This document shows, piece by piece, positions 51,143 through 60,890 of a stretch of DNA of 64,000 nt (the first letter of the stretch is position 1; every line of letters starts with the position of its first letter). Both the position numbers and the translations under genes were made by a program. The notes below the pieces were generated by a model. The model was not told where the DNA came from and did not search any database. It saw only the letters and a list, made by a program, of their open reading frames with translations. Source of the DNA: VAZQ01 sp035263865 (GTDB lineage: Bacteria > Pseudomonadota > Alphaproteobacteria > Rhizobiales > Xanthobacteraceae); the NCBI GenBank assembly GCA_035263865.1, contig DATFQX010000422.1, forward strand, positions 36,603 to 100,602, in the 5' to 3' direction.

Positions 51143-54100
51143 ATGTTGTCCGGCATTTTCATCGAGCGGCCGCGGCTCGCCATCGTCATCGCCATCGTCA
51201 TCGCGCTTGCCGGCGCCATCGCCATTTTCGCGATTCCCATCGCACAATTTCCAGACATCGTCCCGCCGCAGGTTACGCTCAACGCCAGCTATCCGGGCGC
51301 CGATGCCGAGGTGGTCGAAACGACTGTGGCGCAACCGATCGAGCAGCAAGTCAACGGCATCGACAACGCGCTCTATTATCAGTCCGCCAGCGCCGCCGAC
51401 GGCAGCTACATCCTGACGGTGACCTTCGGGTTGGGCACGGATCCCGACATCAACACCGTCAACGTGCAGAATCGCGCCAGTCTCGCAATTCCGCAGCTGC
51501 CGGCGGAGGTCTCGCGCAACGGCCTCACCATCCGCAAGAAATCCGCCGCGCTGCTGCAGGTGATTAGCTTCTATTCGCCGAACAGCACCTATGACGCCGT
51601 TTATCTGAGCAACTACGCGACGATCAACGTCATCGATCCATTGGCGCGCATCAAAGGCGTCGGCCAGGCCACGTTGTTCGGGCCGCTCGACTATTCGTTG
51701 CGCGTCTGGCTCGACCCCGACCGGCTGACCGAGCTCAACCTGACGCCGAACGACGTCATTGCTGCCATCCAGAGCCAAAACATTCAGGCGGCTTTGGGCC
51801 GCATCGGCGCGGCGCCCATCACGACCGAGCAGCAGGTCCAGATCAATATCAAAACCAAGGGGCGGCTCACGCAGCCGGAGGAATTCGCGGCCATCGTTTT
51901 GCGCGCCAATCCAGATGGCTCGGTGATCCGGATCAAGGACGTCGCGCGGGTGGAAATGAGTGCAAAGTCGCAAGACCGCTACAGCCGCTTCAACGGCGCG
52001 CCGGCCGCGGTGATCGGCATCTATCAGACCCCCGGCTCCAATGCCGTCGAGGTGGCGCGTCACGTGCGTGAGACTTTGAACGAACTGCAGCCGCGCTTCC
52101 CCAACGACCTGACCTACACCGTATTCTGGGATTCAACGGTCTTCGTCACGGAGACGATCAAGGAAGTGGTTCGCACGCTCGGCACTGCGATCGTCCTCGT
52201 CGCCGTGGTTGTGTTCTTGTTCCTGGGCAGATGGCGAACGACGCTGATCCCGCTCGTTGCCGTACCGGTGTCGATCGTCGGCACCTTCGCGGTCATGCTC
52301 CTCATCGGCTATTCCGCCAACACTGTCTCGCTGCTCGCCCTCGTGCTCGCCATCGGCATCGTGGTCGACGACGCCATCGTCGTGGTCGAGAACGTCGAGC
52401 GGGTGATGGAGGAGAATCCGGAACTTCCCGTGCCGGAGGCCTGCAAGAAAGCGATGGCCGAGATCACCGGCCCGATCATCGCCATCACGCTTGTCTTGCT
52501 CTCGGTGTTCGTGCCGGTGGCCTTCATCCCCGGCATCAGCGGACAGCTTTTCCGTCAATTCGCGGTGGCGGTCTCGGTCGCGATGCTGATCTCGGCCGTC
52601 AATGCGCTCACCTTGAGCCCGGCGCTTTGCGGTGTGCTGCTCAAGCACGGGCAGAGCGCGCGCGGTCCGATGCGCTACGTGCTGGGCGCGATCGACCGCA
52701 CCCGCGACGGCTACGTCTGGGTAGTGCGCCGCCTGGCGCGCGTGGCGATCGTCGGCATCGCGGTCGTCGCCGGGACGATCCTTGCCTCGGCGCTGCTGTT
52801 CAGCCGAACCCCGCAGAGCTTCTTGCCGGACGAGGACCAGGGCGCAATTTTTGCGACGATGCGCCTTCCCGAGGGTGTCTCCCTTAACCGCACCGAGGCG
52901 GTGGTCAAGCAGGTCGAAGACATCGTGCGGCCGATCCCGGGCGTGCAAGGCATAATCTCGGTGGTCGGGCTCAATTTCATCGATTATGTCCCGTCATCCA
53001 ATCAGGCCTTCTTCGTCATTCGCCTCAAGCCTTACGATGAGCGCACCGATCCGGCGCAAAGCGTCAACGCGATCATTGCGCGGCTGCGGCCGCAAATGTC
53101 CGCCATCCAAGGCGCCGTCGCATTCCCGTTCAACCTGCCGCCCATTCTCGGCCTTGGCAGCACCGGCGGATTCCAATACGCGCTCGAGGCATTACAGGGC
53201 CAATCGCCCTTCGACATCGCGGCTGCGCTGCGCGGGCTGGTCGTCGCCGCTAACGCTGCGCCCGAACTCGCCGGCGTCTACAGCACCTATGCCGCCGACA
53301 CGCCGCAGATCTATCTCGATATCGACCGCGACAAGGCGCAGGTGCTGGGGGTGAAGATCACCGACATTTTCAACGCGCTGCAGTCGACGCTGGGCAGCTT
53401 TTACGTGAACGACTTCAACGTGTTTGGCCGCACCTGGCAGGTCAACGTGCAGGCCGAGACGCCATTTCGTGACAACATCGACGACATCTACCAGATCTAT
53501 GTGCGCAACGCCCAAGGCGGGATGGTCCCGATTCGGGCATTGGCCGATGCGAAGCTCGTGCAGGGGCCGCAGACGCTCGTGCGCTACAACGGATTCCGCG
53601 CGGCCATCGTCAACGGCGCGGCCAAGCCCGGCTATAGTTCCGGCCAGGCGCTCGCCGCGATGGAGCGCGTCTCCGCCGCGACGCTGCCGCCCGGCTACAG
53701 CTTCGAATGGACCGGGACCGCGTTGCAGGAAAAGCTGGCCGGCGGACGCACCGGGATCGTGCTCGGATTGGCCATCCTGTTTGCCTACCTGTTTCTAGTC
53801 GCGCTCTATGAGAGCTGGAATATCCCGATCCCTGCCTTGTTGTCGGTCAGCGTCGCAATCCTCGGCGCGATCGTTGCGATCCTGCTGGCGCGGCTGAGCT
53901 TCGACGTTTATGCCCAGATCGGGCTCGTGGTGCTGGTCGCGCTCGCCGCGAAAAACGGCATTCTGATCGTCGCTTTTGCCGTGGAGCAGCGCCATCTCGG
54001 CAAGGACATCCAGGCTGCGGCGATCGAAGGCGCGAATTTGCGTTTCCGTCCTGTGATGATGACGAGCTTCGCCTTCATCCTCGGTCTGTTTCCGTTGGTC

Positions 54101-54283
54101 ATTGCCCGCGGCGCCGGCGCGATCACGCGGCAAGCGGTCGGCACGCCGGTTTTCGGCGGCATGCTCGCCGCCGCGCTGTTCGGCGTGTTCATCATTCCGC
54201 TGCTCTACGTGACGGCCGAGCGCTTGCGCGGATGGCGGGAGGTGAAGGATCGCTTACGCGCATGGCGGCGGGCCAAAAAGTGA
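51143..54283 (+). CDS. RND multidrug efflux pump, HAE-1 type
   Basis: The 1046-residue pump has the twelve-helix RND architecture: helix 1 (IAIVIALAGAIAIFAIPIAQ), first periplasmic loop (from YPGADAEVVETTVAQPIEQQ), helices 2-6 with the proton-relay Asp pair in VVDDAIVVVENVER, a second loop, and helices 8-12 with the relay Lys in ALAAKNGILIV. It exports drugs or solvents in trade for protons. It pairs with the upstream adaptor; no outer-membrane channel gene follows. The ribosome binding site is weak, so translation may depend on the repeat or on coupling. Confidence 0.96.
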   Translation: MLSGIFIERPRLAIVIAIVIALAGAIAIFAIPIAQFPDIVPPQVTLNASYPGADAEVVETTVAQPIEQQVNGIDNALYYQSASAADGSYILTVTFGLGTDPDINTVNVQNRASLAIPQLPAEVSRNGLTIRKKSAALLQVISFYSPNSTYDAVYLSNYATINVIDPLARIKGVGQATLFGPLDYSLRVWLDPDRLTELNLTPNDVIAAIQSQNIQAALGRIGAAPITTEQQVQINIKTKGRLTQPEEFAAIVLRANPDGSVIRIKDVARVEMSAKSQDRYSRFNGAPAAVIGIYQTPGSNAVEVARHVRETLNELQPRFPNDLTYTVFWDSTVFVTETIKEVVRTLGTAIVLVAVVVFLFLGRWRTTLIPLVAVPVSIVGTFAVMLLIGYSANTVSLLALVLAIGIVVDDAIVVVENVERVMEENPELPVPEACKKAMAEITGPIIAITLVLLSVFVPVAFIPGISGQLFRQFAVAVSVAMLISAVNALTLSPALCGVLLKHGQSARGPMRYVLGAIDRTRDGYVWVVRRLARVAIVGIAVVAGTILASALLFSRTPQSFLPDEDQGAIFATMRLPEGVSLNRTEAVVKQVEDIVRPIPGVQGIISVVGLNFIDYVPSSNQAFFVIRLKPYDERTDPAQSVNAIIARLRPQMSAIQGAVAFPFNLPPILGLGSTGGFQYALEALQGQSPFDIAAALRGLVVAANAAPELAGVYSTYAADTPQIYLDIDRDKAQVLGVKITDIFNALQSTLGSFYVNDFNVFGRTWQVNVQAETPFRDNIDDIYQIYVRNAQGGMVPIRALADAKLVQGPQTLVRYNGFRAAIVNGAAKPGYSSGQALAAMERVSAATLPPGYSFEWTGTALQEKLAGGRTGIVLGLAILFAYLFLVALYESWNIPIPALLSVSVAILGAIVAILLARLSFDVYAQIGLVVLVALAAKNGILIVAFAVEQRHLGKDIQAAAIEGANLRFRPVMMTSFAFILGLFPLVIARGAGAITRQAVGTPVFGGMLAAALFGVFIIPLLYVTAERLRGWREVKDRLRAWRRAKK

Positions 54284-54378
54284 ATTGCTGCTAACCTGTA
54301 GACGAGACGGGAACGTCGGAGAAGGGCGCGGTGCAGTACCGACCTCAAAATCCTCGGTAAACGTTGCCAGGAGTATCA

Positions 54379-55593
54379 ATGGCCGAGATCAAAACCAGCT
54401 GCTGCATCGCTGGCGGTGGCCCTGCCGGGATGATGCTTGGATTCTTACTGGCGCGCGCGGGCGTCCCAGTGGTTGTGCTTGAAAAGCACGAGGATTTCCT
54501 GCGCGATTTCCGCGGCGATACCGTCCATCCCTCTACGCTTGAACTGGTGCACGAGCTCGGATTGCTGCAGGAGTTTCTTAAGGTTCCGCACTCGGCTGTA
54601 CGGGAAATCTCGCTGCAAATCGGAGACGATCACCTGGTCGTCGGGTATTTCGAGCACTTGCCGGTGCACTGCAAATTCATCGCACTGATGCCGCAGTGGG
54701 ATTTCCTCAATTTCTTGGCCGACCGCGCGAGGCGCTATCCGGGCTTCGATCTGCGAATGCGCACAGAGGCAACCGATCTGCTCTTCGACGATGGCCGGGT
54801 AGCAGGCGTGCGGGCAAAAACGCCGGATGGTCAGATCGAAATCCGTGCTGACCTGACCGTCGGCTGCGATGGACGGCATTCGACGTTGCGTGAGCGCGCT
54901 GGCTTCAGCGTCGAGAACTTGCGCGCGCCGATGGACGTCATGTGGTTCCGCATATCGCGCAAGGATAGCGATCCCGCTGGAGTCGTAGCTCGCGTCGAAA
55001 GCGGGCGGATGCTGGTTATGCTCAACCGCAACGACTATTGGCAATGCGCTTACGTCATCCCGAAAGGCACCGCCGATGAGGTCAAGCAGGCCGGGCTCGA
55101 TGATTTCCGCAGCACCGTGGTAGACATCTTCCCGCTCCTGCGCGACCGGCTGCATGAAATCGACAGCTGGGACAAGGTGAAACTGCTGACCGTGGAAGTC
55201 GACCGCTTGCAGCGATGGTATCGGGCTGGCCTCATCTGCATCGGCGACGCGGCACACGCCATGTCCCCGATCGGCGGGGTCGGTATCAATCTGGCGGTGC
55301 AGGATGCGGTTGCAGCCGCCAATATTCTCGCCGAGCCCTTACGGCGCGGAGCAGTAACGATCGAGACACTCAAACAGGTCCAGCAGCGCCGCGAATTTCC
55401 AACGCGCGTAACCCAGCGCCTGCAGATTATCATGCAGAACAATCTGATCGGGCCGGCGCTCGCGAACAAAGGCGAGCGGCCGAGAGCACCACTGTTCATG
55501 AAAATGCTGCAATGGCCGCTCTTGCGGCGCATTCCAGGGCGTCTGCTCGCTTATGGCGTCCGCCCGGAGCACATCCATTCGCCGGCAGCGTGA
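54379..55593 (+). CDS. FAD-dependent monooxygenase (PHBH/UbiH-like)
   Basis: The 404-residue flavoprotein has the three fingerprints of class A monooxygenases: GGGPAGMMLGFLLARAG near the N-terminus for the FAD ADP part, VGCDGRHSTLRERAG in the middle, and CIGDAAHAMSPIGGVGINLA for the FAD ribityl part. It hydroxylates an aromatic or related substrate with NAD(P)H and O2. CAGGAG lies before the ATG at 54379. It follows the RND pump by 95 bases; co-transcription is possible. Confidence 0.92.
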   Translation: MAEIKTSCCIAGGGPAGMMLGFLLARAGVPVVVLEKHEDFLRDFRGDTVHPSTLELVHELGLLQEFLKVPHSAVREISLQIGDDHLVVGYFEHLPVHCKFIALMPQWDFLNFLADRARRYPGFDLRMRTEATDLLFDDGRVAGVRAKTPDGQIEIRADLTVGCDGRHSTLRERAGFSVENLRAPMDVMWFRISRKDSDPAGVVARVESGRMLVMLNRNDYWQCAYVIPKGTADEVKQAGLDDFRSTVVDIFPLLRDRLHEIDSWDKVKLLTVEVDRLQRWYRAGLICIGDAAHAMSPIGGVGINLAVQDAVAAANILAEPLRRGAVTIETLKQVQQRREFPTRVTQRLQIIMQNNLIGPALANKGERPRAPLFMKMLQWPLLRRIPGRLLAYGVRPEHIHSPAA

Positions 55594-55709
55594 TGTCTGC
55601 AAATCGCTCCCTCGTTCTCTTGCGAACGAGCGCTCCGGTCACGCACCTGATTGCGGCGCAGCGCTACCGGGTTGTCACACGCGTTATCGCGGGATCACCG
55701 ACACGGATG

Positions 55710-56558
55710 CTAGGGCACGCCAGGAGCGCAATAGCAAACGCATAGCGCGAGGCTGGCCCACACCGCCGCACTGAAATAAAGCGACATCCAGGCAATCTCA
55801 TCCTTCCACTCGGCGATGTCGTGTGTCACGACCCAACGAAAGCTCGCGTCACGGAGACCCTCCAGAGGGCTCAGAGATCGGCTGCCGTTTGCAACTTCGG
55901 CCCGCCATCTCGTCAGATACATCGGGACGTCGATGGTCGCCAGAAACGCGAGATAGCCCGCGATGCCGATGATCGCGACGACGAGGACCACGCGAAGCGC
56001 ACCGTCAAACTCCGGCAGCAACCGGCAAAGGCCAACCGCGACGATGAAGAAAGTCAACGCCCATATCGAATTTTCGATTGCGTTGCCAAAGTACTTCTTA
56101 GTCAGCACCGCATGCCAAGAGAAGCATTCCGCGATCAGGATCAACGGCACAATCACCCACGCGGCGTTCAAGGTGGTGTCCGCTCCCGTCATGGTGCCCA
56201 GCTGATGTAGGGCAATCGCCCACTGCGCCGCGAAGCAGACCTCGGCCACGGTCGCCACCGACCGTCCGATCATGACGCTCGACAGCCAGGTGTCGAACAG
56301 ACAGATCCGCTGAACATCGGCGCGCGGAAGGAACGATCTGAATGCGCAGCCAAAGACATATGCCGCGCAGAGAAGGAGCATCAGCTGGACGCTGGACGTG
56401 CTGCCGAGATCGCCGATCCGCGGTTCCCGCAGGTAGTGGTACAGCGACAACCAAGCCGCGATATTGATGGCGCTCACGAACGTCAACAGAGACCACCACC
56501 ACGCGAGCGGATTTGACCAAGCTAAGGACCTCGACTGCGCCGGACGTTCCAAACTCAT
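55710..56558 (-). CDS. Polytopic membrane protein, unknown function
   Basis: The 282-residue protein has about seven hydrophobic segments (for example about 20-40, 55-75, 95-110, 130-150 and 250-275). Landmarks are LPRADVQRICLFDTWLSSVM, GRSVATVAEVCFAAQWA and DEIAWMSLYFSAAVWASLAL near the end. I know no function. I chose the ATG at 56558 because CGGAGC lies six bases upstream. An inverted 3' fragment of a paralogue lies directly beside its 5' end. Confidence 0.75.
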   Translation of the reverse strand: MSLERPAQSRSLAWSNPLAWWWSLLTFVSAINIAAWLSLYHYLREPRIGDLGSTSSVQLMLLLCAAYVFGCAFRSFLPRADVQRICLFDTWLSSVMIGRSVATVAEVCFAAQWAIALHQLGTMTGADTTLNAAWVIVPLILIAECFSWHAVLTKKYFGNAIENSIWALTFFIVAVGLCRLLPEFDGALRVVLVVAIIGIAGYLAFLATIDVPMYLTRWRAEVANGSRSLSPLEGLRDASFRWVVTHDIAEWKDEIAWMSLYFSAAVWASLALCVCYCAPGVP

Positions 56559-56640
56559 GGATTGCTCCGCGTGTAACCGAACTGACATTTGATCGTAGCA
56601 ATTCTGTCACACTGGCTGCGGCCAGGCCAAGAAAAAAGTT

Positions 56641-56957
56641 GTGTGCTGGCTTGCGGGAAAAGCAGGCCCGCATGCGGTCGTCGCCGTCGATGTGCCGATC
56701 TATCTCGAGTGGTGGCAAACGGATCTGGGAGCGGAAAGGAGCTGCTGGCGCTTTTCGCGGGCTTGTACGATGTCACCACGCGTTGGGCGGTCACCCACGG
56801 GATTGCACTGCGGAGCGACGAGATTGCATGGATGTCACTCTACGTCAGCGTGGCGTTGTGGAGCAGTCTGGCGCTTTCCGGTTTTGTGTTGGTGAAGGAT
56901 CGACCGTCACAAGCCCGCGTGGAGTACGCATCTCGCGGCGCGTCTGCGTACGGTTGA
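56641..56957 (+). pseudogene. Inverted, frameshifted 3' fragment of a paralogous membrane-protein gene
   Basis: The plus strand reads AVDVPIYLEWWQTDLG and then, after a frameshift near 56735, LLALFAGLYDVTTRWAVTHG and DEIAWMSLYVSVALWSSLAL. These match the C-terminal third of the adjacent minus-strand protein (TIDVPMYLTRWRAEV, SFRWVVTHDI, DEIAWMSLYFSAAVWASLAL) at roughly half of the positions. The N-terminal two thirds are missing. It is an older duplicate, now broken, placed head-to-head with the intact gene. Confidence 0.8.
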
Positions 56958-57012
56958 AAAGATGCGATGCGGCCGACCGGAGCAGGGACACGAAGCCGGA
57001 TGTCCTGAAAGT

Positions 57013-58050
57013 CTATAACGCCTGACAATCGGATCGGCCGCGCTTTGGAAGCTGTCGCGCATTGCGCTCGTTGAAATCGGCCGCCGAACTAGCGATTAGC
57101 GATGACTCGCGCAAGCCCAGCAGAATGGCGGCGAGCGAAAGGGGAAGAATGAAATAGAGAAAGCGGAAGATCAGCAGCGAGGCGAGCAGCTCCTCCTTGG
57201 CGAATTGGGGAAGGCCGACCAGCATCGCCACTTCGATAACGCCGAGACTTCCGGGCGCATGGCTCGCGAATCCGAACAGAATCGCAGTGACGAAAACCAC
57301 CAGCAAGATAATGAAGTCGACCGGCGGATATGCCGGCAGCAAGGTGTACATCGCGATCGTCCCGGCGCCGAGGTCCAGAGCGCCGATTCCGATCTGCAGC
57401 AGTGTCGAGCGGGGAGCAGGCAGCACGATTTTCCAGCCGGAGCGGCCGATGACCCGCGGCCGTGGGGCGAGCCAGAGAAGGTAGCCCACAATCACTGCCA
57501 GGCCGGACATGCCGATCGTCCGGTTGAGCCAGACCGGCAACTGATTGACTGCGCTCGCGGCCGCCGGCGCATATGTCATCCCGGCCCCGAGCACAAAGGC
57601 GTTGCCGAGCCAGAACGTCAGCCCAGTGACGAAGGCGATCTTGGCAACGTCGACGACGCTTAAGCCCCACGCGGAATAAATCCGCAGCCTGATCAGGCTG
57701 GCGGTGAGGACGGTCGCACCGAAATTATGGCCGAACGTATAGGCAATGAACCCGGTAAGCGCCGCAACGCGGTAGGGCACCGCATTTCGGCCGATCGTGC
57801 GCAGCGCAAAGAAATCATAAAGCGTCAGTGCGGCGTAGCCGACGGCGACGAAGACAGTCGCAATCACCACAGTCCGGATCGATTTTGCCTGCAGCGCCGC
57901 GACGACCTTGTCGGCCTCGATGTCCCGCAGCAGCTGGAACAGGATGACGGCGGCGGAGACCACAATCAGCACGCCGATGGCGATGCCGATTCTGTTCCAG
58001 TCGACCCGCTTTCTTATCGCCCGCGAAATGACGCTCGTCACGTTTGGCAT
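57013..58050 (-). CDS. Lysylphosphatidylglycerol synthase-like integral membrane protein, copy 2
   Basis: The 345-residue protein is a paralogue of 25174-26253, sharing VDWNRIGIAIG, LTLYDFFALRTIGRNAVPYR, YTFGHNFGATVLTASLIRLR, IYSAWGLSVVDVAKIAFVTG and LFGFASHAPGSLGVIEVAML. It has about eight hydrophobic segments and no catalytic aminoacyl-transferase domain. Lipid flipping or modification is inferred from the family. It diverges from a run of lipid-related genes. The ATG at 58050 is favoured because it starts closest to the conserved part. Confidence 0.82.
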   Translation of the reverse strand: MPNVTSVISRAIRKRVDWNRIGIAIGVLIVVSAAVILFQLLRDIEADKVVAALQAKSIRTVVIATVFVAVGYAALTLYDFFALRTIGRNAVPYRVAALTGFIAYTFGHNFGATVLTASLIRLRIYSAWGLSVVDVAKIAFVTGLTFWLGNAFVLGAGMTYAPAAASAVNQLPVWLNRTIGMSGLAVIVGYLLWLAPRPRVIGRSGWKIVLPAPRSTLLQIGIGALDLGAGTIAMYTLLPAYPPVDFIILLVVFVTAILFGFASHAPGSLGVIEVAMLVGLPQFAKEELLASLLIFRFLYFILPLSLAAILLGLRESSLIASSAADFNERNARQLPKRGRSDCQAL

Positions 58051-58295
58051 GGGAACCGGGCGATGAGCGTCGACTCCGCTCGGCGAATCACCGTGGCAGT
58101 GTCCCATTCGTTTGTAACATCATTGTTACAAATGGCGGTGAGCGGGCACGAAAGTTCGACGCGGGTCGCTGGGCCTTTGCAAGTGTCACGCTTGCACATG
58201 TCACGTCGTCACACTGCTGAGATATGAGAATCGCAATCTTGTCGCATGCGATTCGATAGTGAGACGGGTCAGCCGTCCTGAGCGCGAGCGGCTTA

Positions 58296-59363
58296 ATGCG
58301 GGTTCTGATCGCAACCGACGCCTGGCACCCGCAGGTGAACGGCGTCGTGCGCACCTTGACTTCGCTGGCGCAAAGCGCGCGAGCCCTCGGCGTCACGGTT
58401 GAATTTCTCACACCGGAAGGGTTTCCAGGTGTCCCGCTGCCGACCTATCCGGGGCTGTGTATAGCGCTGCCGCGCCGACGCCAGATCGCGCAGCGCATCG
58501 AAGCGGCTAAGCCCGATGCGATCCATATCGCAACCGAAGGGCCGATCGGTTACATGGTACGGAGATATTGCCGAAGACACGGCCGGCCGTTCACCACCAG
58601 CTACACGACGCGGTTTCCGGAATACATTTCGGCGCGCGCACCGATCCCCGAAGCGTGGATCTATGCGGCTTTGCGGCGATTCCACGCCGCCGCAGCCGTG
58701 ACGATGGTCGCGACCCAATCGCTCATGACCGAATTGGGCGAGCGGGGATTTCTCAATCTCGGAATGTGGACGCGGGGCGTCGATACCGATTTGTTCAGGC
58801 CGGAGCGCGCGATCGAGCTCGGCTTTGCGCGCCCCATCTTTCTCACCATGGGGCGGCTCGCGGTCGAGAAGAACCTCGAAGCATTTTTCGCGCTCGATTT
58901 GCCCGGCACGAAGGTCGTCATCGGCACGGGCCCACAGGAGGCGGCGTTAAGACAGCGCTTCCCTGACGCAAAATTTTTCGGATTGCTGGAGAACGTTGCC
59001 TTGGCCGCGCATCTCGCCGCCGCAGACGTGTTCGTCTTTCCAAGTCGCACCGATACGTTCGGCGTGGTCCAGCTCGAAGCACTCGCCTGCGGTGTCCCGG
59101 TTGCTGCGTTCCCGGTCACCGGTCCGAAGGATGTCATCGGCGGCCACCCCGTCGGAGTGTTGAACGAAGATCTGCGCTTGGCCTGTCTTGAGGCGCTGCG
59201 AGTGCCTCGCGCGGCGTGTCGCGCGTTCGCGCTCAGCCGCTCGTGGGAGAGCAGCGCGCGTCAATTCATTGCCCATGTGCAGAAAGCGGCCACGGGCGTC
59301 TTGCGCCAGCCCAAGGCGGGAATTGCGATGCCGGCGCCCGCCGCACCACTGATGCGGACTTGA
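58296..59363 (+). CDS. Glycosyltransferase family 4 protein
   Basis: The 355-residue GT-B enzyme has the N-terminal acceptor domain (VLIATDAWHPQVNGVVRTLT, FLTPEGFPGVPLP) and the C-terminal donor domain (FLTMGRLAVEKNLEAFF, FFGLLENVALAAHLAAADVF). The signature FPSRTDTFGVVQLEALACGV takes the place of the E-x7-E motif. This subgroup often glycosylates lipids (diacylglycerol, phosphatidylinositol), which suits the PmtA-like neighbour 49 bases downstream. The donor and acceptor remain inferred. Confidence 0.88.
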   Translation: MRVLIATDAWHPQVNGVVRTLTSLAQSARALGVTVEFLTPEGFPGVPLPTYPGLCIALPRRRQIAQRIEAAKPDAIHIATEGPIGYMVRRYCRRHGRPFTTSYTTRFPEYISARAPIPEAWIYAALRRFHAAAAVTMVATQSLMTELGERGFLNLGMWTRGVDTDLFRPERAIELGFARPIFLTMGRLAVEKNLEAFFALDLPGTKVVIGTGPQEAALRQRFPDAKFFGLLENVALAAHLAAADVFVFPSRTDTFGVVQLEALACGVPVAAFPVTGPKDVIGGHPVGVLNEDLRLACLEALRVPRAACRAFALSRSWESSARQFIAHVQKAATGVLRQPKAGIAMPAPAAPLMRT

Positions 59364-59412
59364 GCGAAGTTTCCCTCACTGGGGTAGGTAGAACAGAAAG
59401 ACAGGGCAACCC

Positions 59413-60114
59413 ATGACCAAATTGTCATATGCGGACCTCGACAAGGAGACGATCGCGAAGGCCTATGCGCGATGGGCGCCGGTCTATGATCTCGTGTTCG
59501 GCGCGGTATTCGAGCGCGGCCGACATACCGCCGTCGCCGCCGCGGAACGCATCGGCGGGCGCATCCTCGAGGTCGGCGTGGGGACCGGCATATCGCTTCC
59601 GGAGTATTCACGCAGCAATCGTCTCTGCGGCGTCGACATCTCCGAGCCCATGTTGCGCAAGGCCCAGCAGCGGGTCGGCGAGCTTGGATTGAGTAACGTC
59701 GAGGGGCTTTGGGTGATGGATGCCGAGCATTTGTCGTTTGCGGATGCGTCATTCGACGTGGTCGTCGCGCAATACGTCATCACGACCGTGCCAAACCCCG
59801 AGGCGACGCTCGATGAATTCGCCCGCGTGCTACGGCCGGGCGGCGAGATCGTGCTGGTGAGCCGTGTCGGTGCGGAAGCGGGATTGCGCCGCGCATTGGA
59901 GCGGTGGTTCGCACCTGCGGCACGCAAGCTTGGCTGGCGCACGGAATTCGCTTGGGAGCGTTATGCCCACTGGGCTGAGCAGTCCCAGGGCATGCGTTTG
60001 GTCGAGCGGCGGGCAGTACCGCCGTTCGGGCACTTCTCGTTAATTCGCTTCGCAAAGACCGGCGGCACGCCCGCGGCGCGTGTGCGCGAACAGGCGGCGC
60101 GCGTCGCCGCGTAA
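59413..60114 (+). CDS. pmtA: SAM-dependent methyltransferase, PmtA-like
   Basis: The 233-residue class I methyltransferase has the SAM site ILEVGVGTGISLPEY (about 51-65), CGVDISEPMLRKAQQRV, DVVVAQYVITTVPNPEATLD and LRPGGEIVLVSRVG. The set resembles rhizobial phosphatidylethanolamine N-methyltransferase (PmtA), which makes phosphatidylcholine. The nearby phosphatidylserine decarboxylase gene, whose product is phosphatidylethanolamine, supports the call. A methyltransferase for another lipid or quinone is possible. Confidence 0.75.
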   Translation: MTKLSYADLDKETIAKAYARWAPVYDLVFGAVFERGRHTAVAAAERIGGRILEVGVGTGISLPEYSRSNRLCGVDISEPMLRKAQQRVGELGLSNVEGLWVMDAEHLSFADASFDVVVAQYVITTVPNPEATLDEFARVLRPGGEIVLVSRVGAEAGLRRALERWFAPAARKLGWRTEFAWERYAHWAEQSQGMRLVERRAVPPFGHFSLIRFAKTGGTPAARVREQAARVAA

Positions 60115-60229
60115 TCCCTTCCTCTTTCCAGCGAGCAATGCCTCGATCCAGGGGCATTGTCGCGTCTGTCACACCGGATTCATCGAATCGCCATAGCGTC
60201 GACATCGAAGTGCAACACGGAGAGCTGAC

Positions 60230-60877
60230 ATGCAGCGCTTTCTCGAGGCCCTGAGAGTGCAGCGTTGGGACGATCACCGCTTCTACCATCACAGCCGCGT
60301 TAACCAATCGCTGCACCTCGTAAGCGCTGTAAGCTTTCTGTCTGCCTATGCGATGATGTTCGAGGATCCGGCGATCGCGGCCCTGATCGGCTGGCTCGTG
60401 GCGATGACCACGCGCCAGGTGGGTCACTTCTTCTTCGAGCCGAAAGACTATGACGAGGTGAATGAGGCCACCCACGAGTACAAGGAGGAAATCAAGGTGG
60501 GTTACAATCTGCGCCGCAAAGTCGTGTTGCTGACGATCTGGGCGCTCTCGCCGCTGCCGCTCTGGTTCGATCCCAGTTTTTTCGGCATCTTCAGGCCGCA
60601 CGCGAGCACCATGGAATTCGTGCGGCACGTCGCGCAGATCTGGCTCGTCGTCGGCCTTGGCGGCTTGCTGTTCCGCACCGTTCAATTGTTCTTCATCAAG
60701 GACGTCGAAACCGGGCTGGTCTGGGCGGTGAAGATTCTCACCGACCCGTTCCACGATATCAAACTCTACTATAAGGCCCCGCTCGCTCTTCTACGCGGCG
60801 AATGGATCGATCCGCATCATGCCCAGCACGAAGACTGGCTCGAGGAGGAGGCCGTGGAAGTTCCGAACCCCAGCTGA
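60230..60877 (+). CDS. Membrane protein of unknown function in the lipid cluster
   Basis: The 215-residue protein has four hydrophobic segments (about 26-45, 48-63, 98-115 and 135-158). Conserved-looking polar residues sit next to them: RWDDHRFYHHSRVNQSLHLV, TTRQVGHFFFEPKDYDEVNE. The His-rich pattern resembles membrane hydroxylases or Mpo1-like (DUF962) proteins, but I cannot prove it. GGAGAG lies before the ATG. It is convergent with the aminotransferase gene and follows pmtA by 115 bases. Confidence 0.7.
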   Translation: MQRFLEALRVQRWDDHRFYHHSRVNQSLHLVSAVSFLSAYAMMFEDPAIAALIGWLVAMTTRQVGHFFFEPKDYDEVNEATHEYKEEIKVGYNLRRKVVLLTIWALSPLPLWFDPSFFGIFRPHASTMEFVRHVAQIWLVVGLGGLLFRTVQLFFIKDVETGLVWAVKILTDPFHDIKLYYKAPLALLRGEWIDPHHAQHEDWLEEEAVEVPNPS

Positions 60878-60890
60878 TTGCTGAAGGCGA

